A stretch of 6,610 nucleotides of DNA, taken from assembly GCA_903921965.1 (NCBI GenBank), contig CAIXSE010000312.1:1-6610 (forward strand). Direction: 5' to 3'. Below the pieces are notes generated by a model. It had not been told where the DNA came from. It did not search any database and saw only the letters and a list, made by a program, of their open reading frames with translations. Shown piece after piece: positions 5,713 through 6,610 of the stretch. The position numbers and the translations under genes were made by a program. Position 1 is the stretch's first letter, and each line of letters opens with the position of its first letter. The DNA is from an uncultured Thermoleophilia bacterium. GTDB lineage: Bacteria; Actinomycetota; Thermoleophilia; UBA2241.

Positions 5713-6610
5713 TCAGCCCTCGAGCCGGATGCGCGGGTCGACCCAGGCGTAGCCGAGGTCGACGAAGAGGTTGGCGAACACGTACACGATGGTGGCGAAC
5801 AGCACGCCGCCGGCCACCACGGGCAGGTCGCGGGCGCCGATGGCCTGGTAGATCATGAGGCCGATGCCGGGGCGGTTGAACACCGTCTCGGTGAGGATGG
5901 CGCCGCCCATGAGGGCGCCGAGGTCGATGCCGGCGATGGTCATGACCGGGATGACGGCGTTCTTGAAGGCGTGCTTACGCACGACGCGGCTCTCGGAGAG
6001 GCCCTTGGCGCGCGCCGTGCGGATGTAGTCGGCGCGGATGACCTCGAGCATGGAGGCGCGCTGCATGTACGAGATGTAGGCGACCTCGATCATGCCCAGC
6101 GTGACGGCCGGCAGGATGAGCGTGAGGAAGCTGTTCCAGCTCGCCGGGATGACCCAGGCCACGTTGTCGCCGGCGCCGATGAGCGGCAGCAGGTCCAGCT
6201 TGTACCCGAACAGCCACTGCATGAAGACGCCGAGCACGAACACGGGGATGCCCCAGATGATGAGCGCCGCCGTGGTCAGCGTGGTGTCCCAGAAGGTGAA
6301 CTGCCTCAGGGCCGAGTAGATGCCCAAGGGGATGCCGAGCAACTCGATGAGCACCGCCGCGAGGGCGAGCTGGATGGTGTTGGGAGCGTTCTCCCTGATC
6401 ATCTGCAGCACGGGCTTCTGCAGCTGGTACGACTCGCCGAGGTCGCCTCGCACGATGCGACCGAGGAACTTGTAGTACTGGACGTACAGCGGCTTGTCGA
6501 GGCCGAGACGGACGCGGATCTCCTGGATCTGGCCGTCGACGTCCTCGAGGAACCAGCCGTCGCGGCGGCTGCCCACGAAGTGGCTCGGCGGCCAGTCGCC
6601 GATGAGCGAC
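5713..6610 (-). CDS. Peptide ABC importer permease, DppB/OppB-like (5' end outside window)
   Basis: About 299 residues of the B-type permease, complete at the C-terminus. The reading frame stays open to the right edge, so the start and the first membrane span (probably 40-60 residues) are missing. The GTG at 6576 has no ribosome-binding site and begins after the point where the first span should be, so it is not the true start. Family landmarks are RLGLDKPLYVQYYKFL, GDLGESY, and the ATPase-docking loop from DYIRTARAKGLSES to NAVIP (bases about 5947-6030). The C-terminal YAWVDPRIRL is typical of DppB/OppB. Hydrophobic spans are visible near bases 6310-6375, 6205-6275, 6060-6130, 5880-5960 and 5750-5825. 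It is the most upstream gene seen of the transporter operon. Confidence 0.95.
   Translation of the reverse strand, partial: SLIGDWPPSHFVGSRRDGWFLEDVDGQIQEIRVRLGLDKPLYVQYYKFLGRIVRGDLGESYQLQKPVLQMIRENAPNTIQLALAAVLIELLGIPLGIYSALRQFTFWDTTLTTAALIIWGIPVFVLGVFMQWLFGYKLDLLPLIGAGDNVAWVIPASWNSFLTLILPAVTLGMIEVAYISYMQRASMLEVIRADYIRTARAKGLSESRVVRKHAFKNAVIPVMTIAGIDLGALMGGAILTETVFNRPGIGLMIYQAIGARDLPVVAGGVLFATIVYVFANLFVDLGYAWVDPRIRLEG

Overview
The window is very GC-rich. Every start codon visible in it is GTG, and stop/start junctions are tight. Together with an oligopeptide-type ABC transporter, a LapA-domain protein and RecJ, this suggests a high-GC Gram-positive, probably an actinobacterium. I cannot place it below phylum level from the sequence alone. 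All seven genes I can support lie on the minus strand, so biologically the window reads from its right end to its left.

Right part (6610 to 2578): four co-oriented genes of a dipeptide/oligopeptide (Dpp/Opp/PepT family) ABC importer. They are a DppB-type permease (5' end outside the window), a DppC-type permease, a DppD-type ATPase and a DppF-type ATPase. The B/C gap is 3 nt, the C/D gap is a few nt, and D/F overlap by 4 nt (GTGA), so they are surely one translationally coupled operon. Both ATPases carry the full set of nucleotide-binding motifs and the family's C-terminal four-cysteine motif. No solute-binding protein is present in the window; it would have to lie upstream of the B gene or elsewhere.

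Middle (2577 to 1478): after a 67-nt GC-rich gap with a G-quadruplex-type motif comes a lipoprotein with a SurA/PrsA-like N-terminal region and a degenerate parvulin (PpiC) domain. The two histidines usual in active parvulins are replaced, so it is more likely a chaperone-like foldase than an active proline isomerase. It ends in two back-to-back GC-rich hairpins, the first only 7 nt past its stop codon. These probably close the transcription unit.

Left part (1477 to 1): a new transcription unit probably starts at a TATACT -10 box. Its first gene encodes a small LapA/DUF1049-type double-membrane-span protein with an unusually long, acidic, Ala/Pro-rich tail carrying degenerate DVT-type repeats. 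After 92 nt comes the N-terminal third of the single-strand DNA exonuclease RecJ, cut off by the window edge.

Overall this is mostly ordinary chromosomal housekeeping and transport DNA. I found no mobile element, CRISPR array, RNA gene or evident new multi-gene system. The points most worth a second look are the LapA tail, the catalytically degenerate parvulin lipoprotein, and the structured intergenic DNA.
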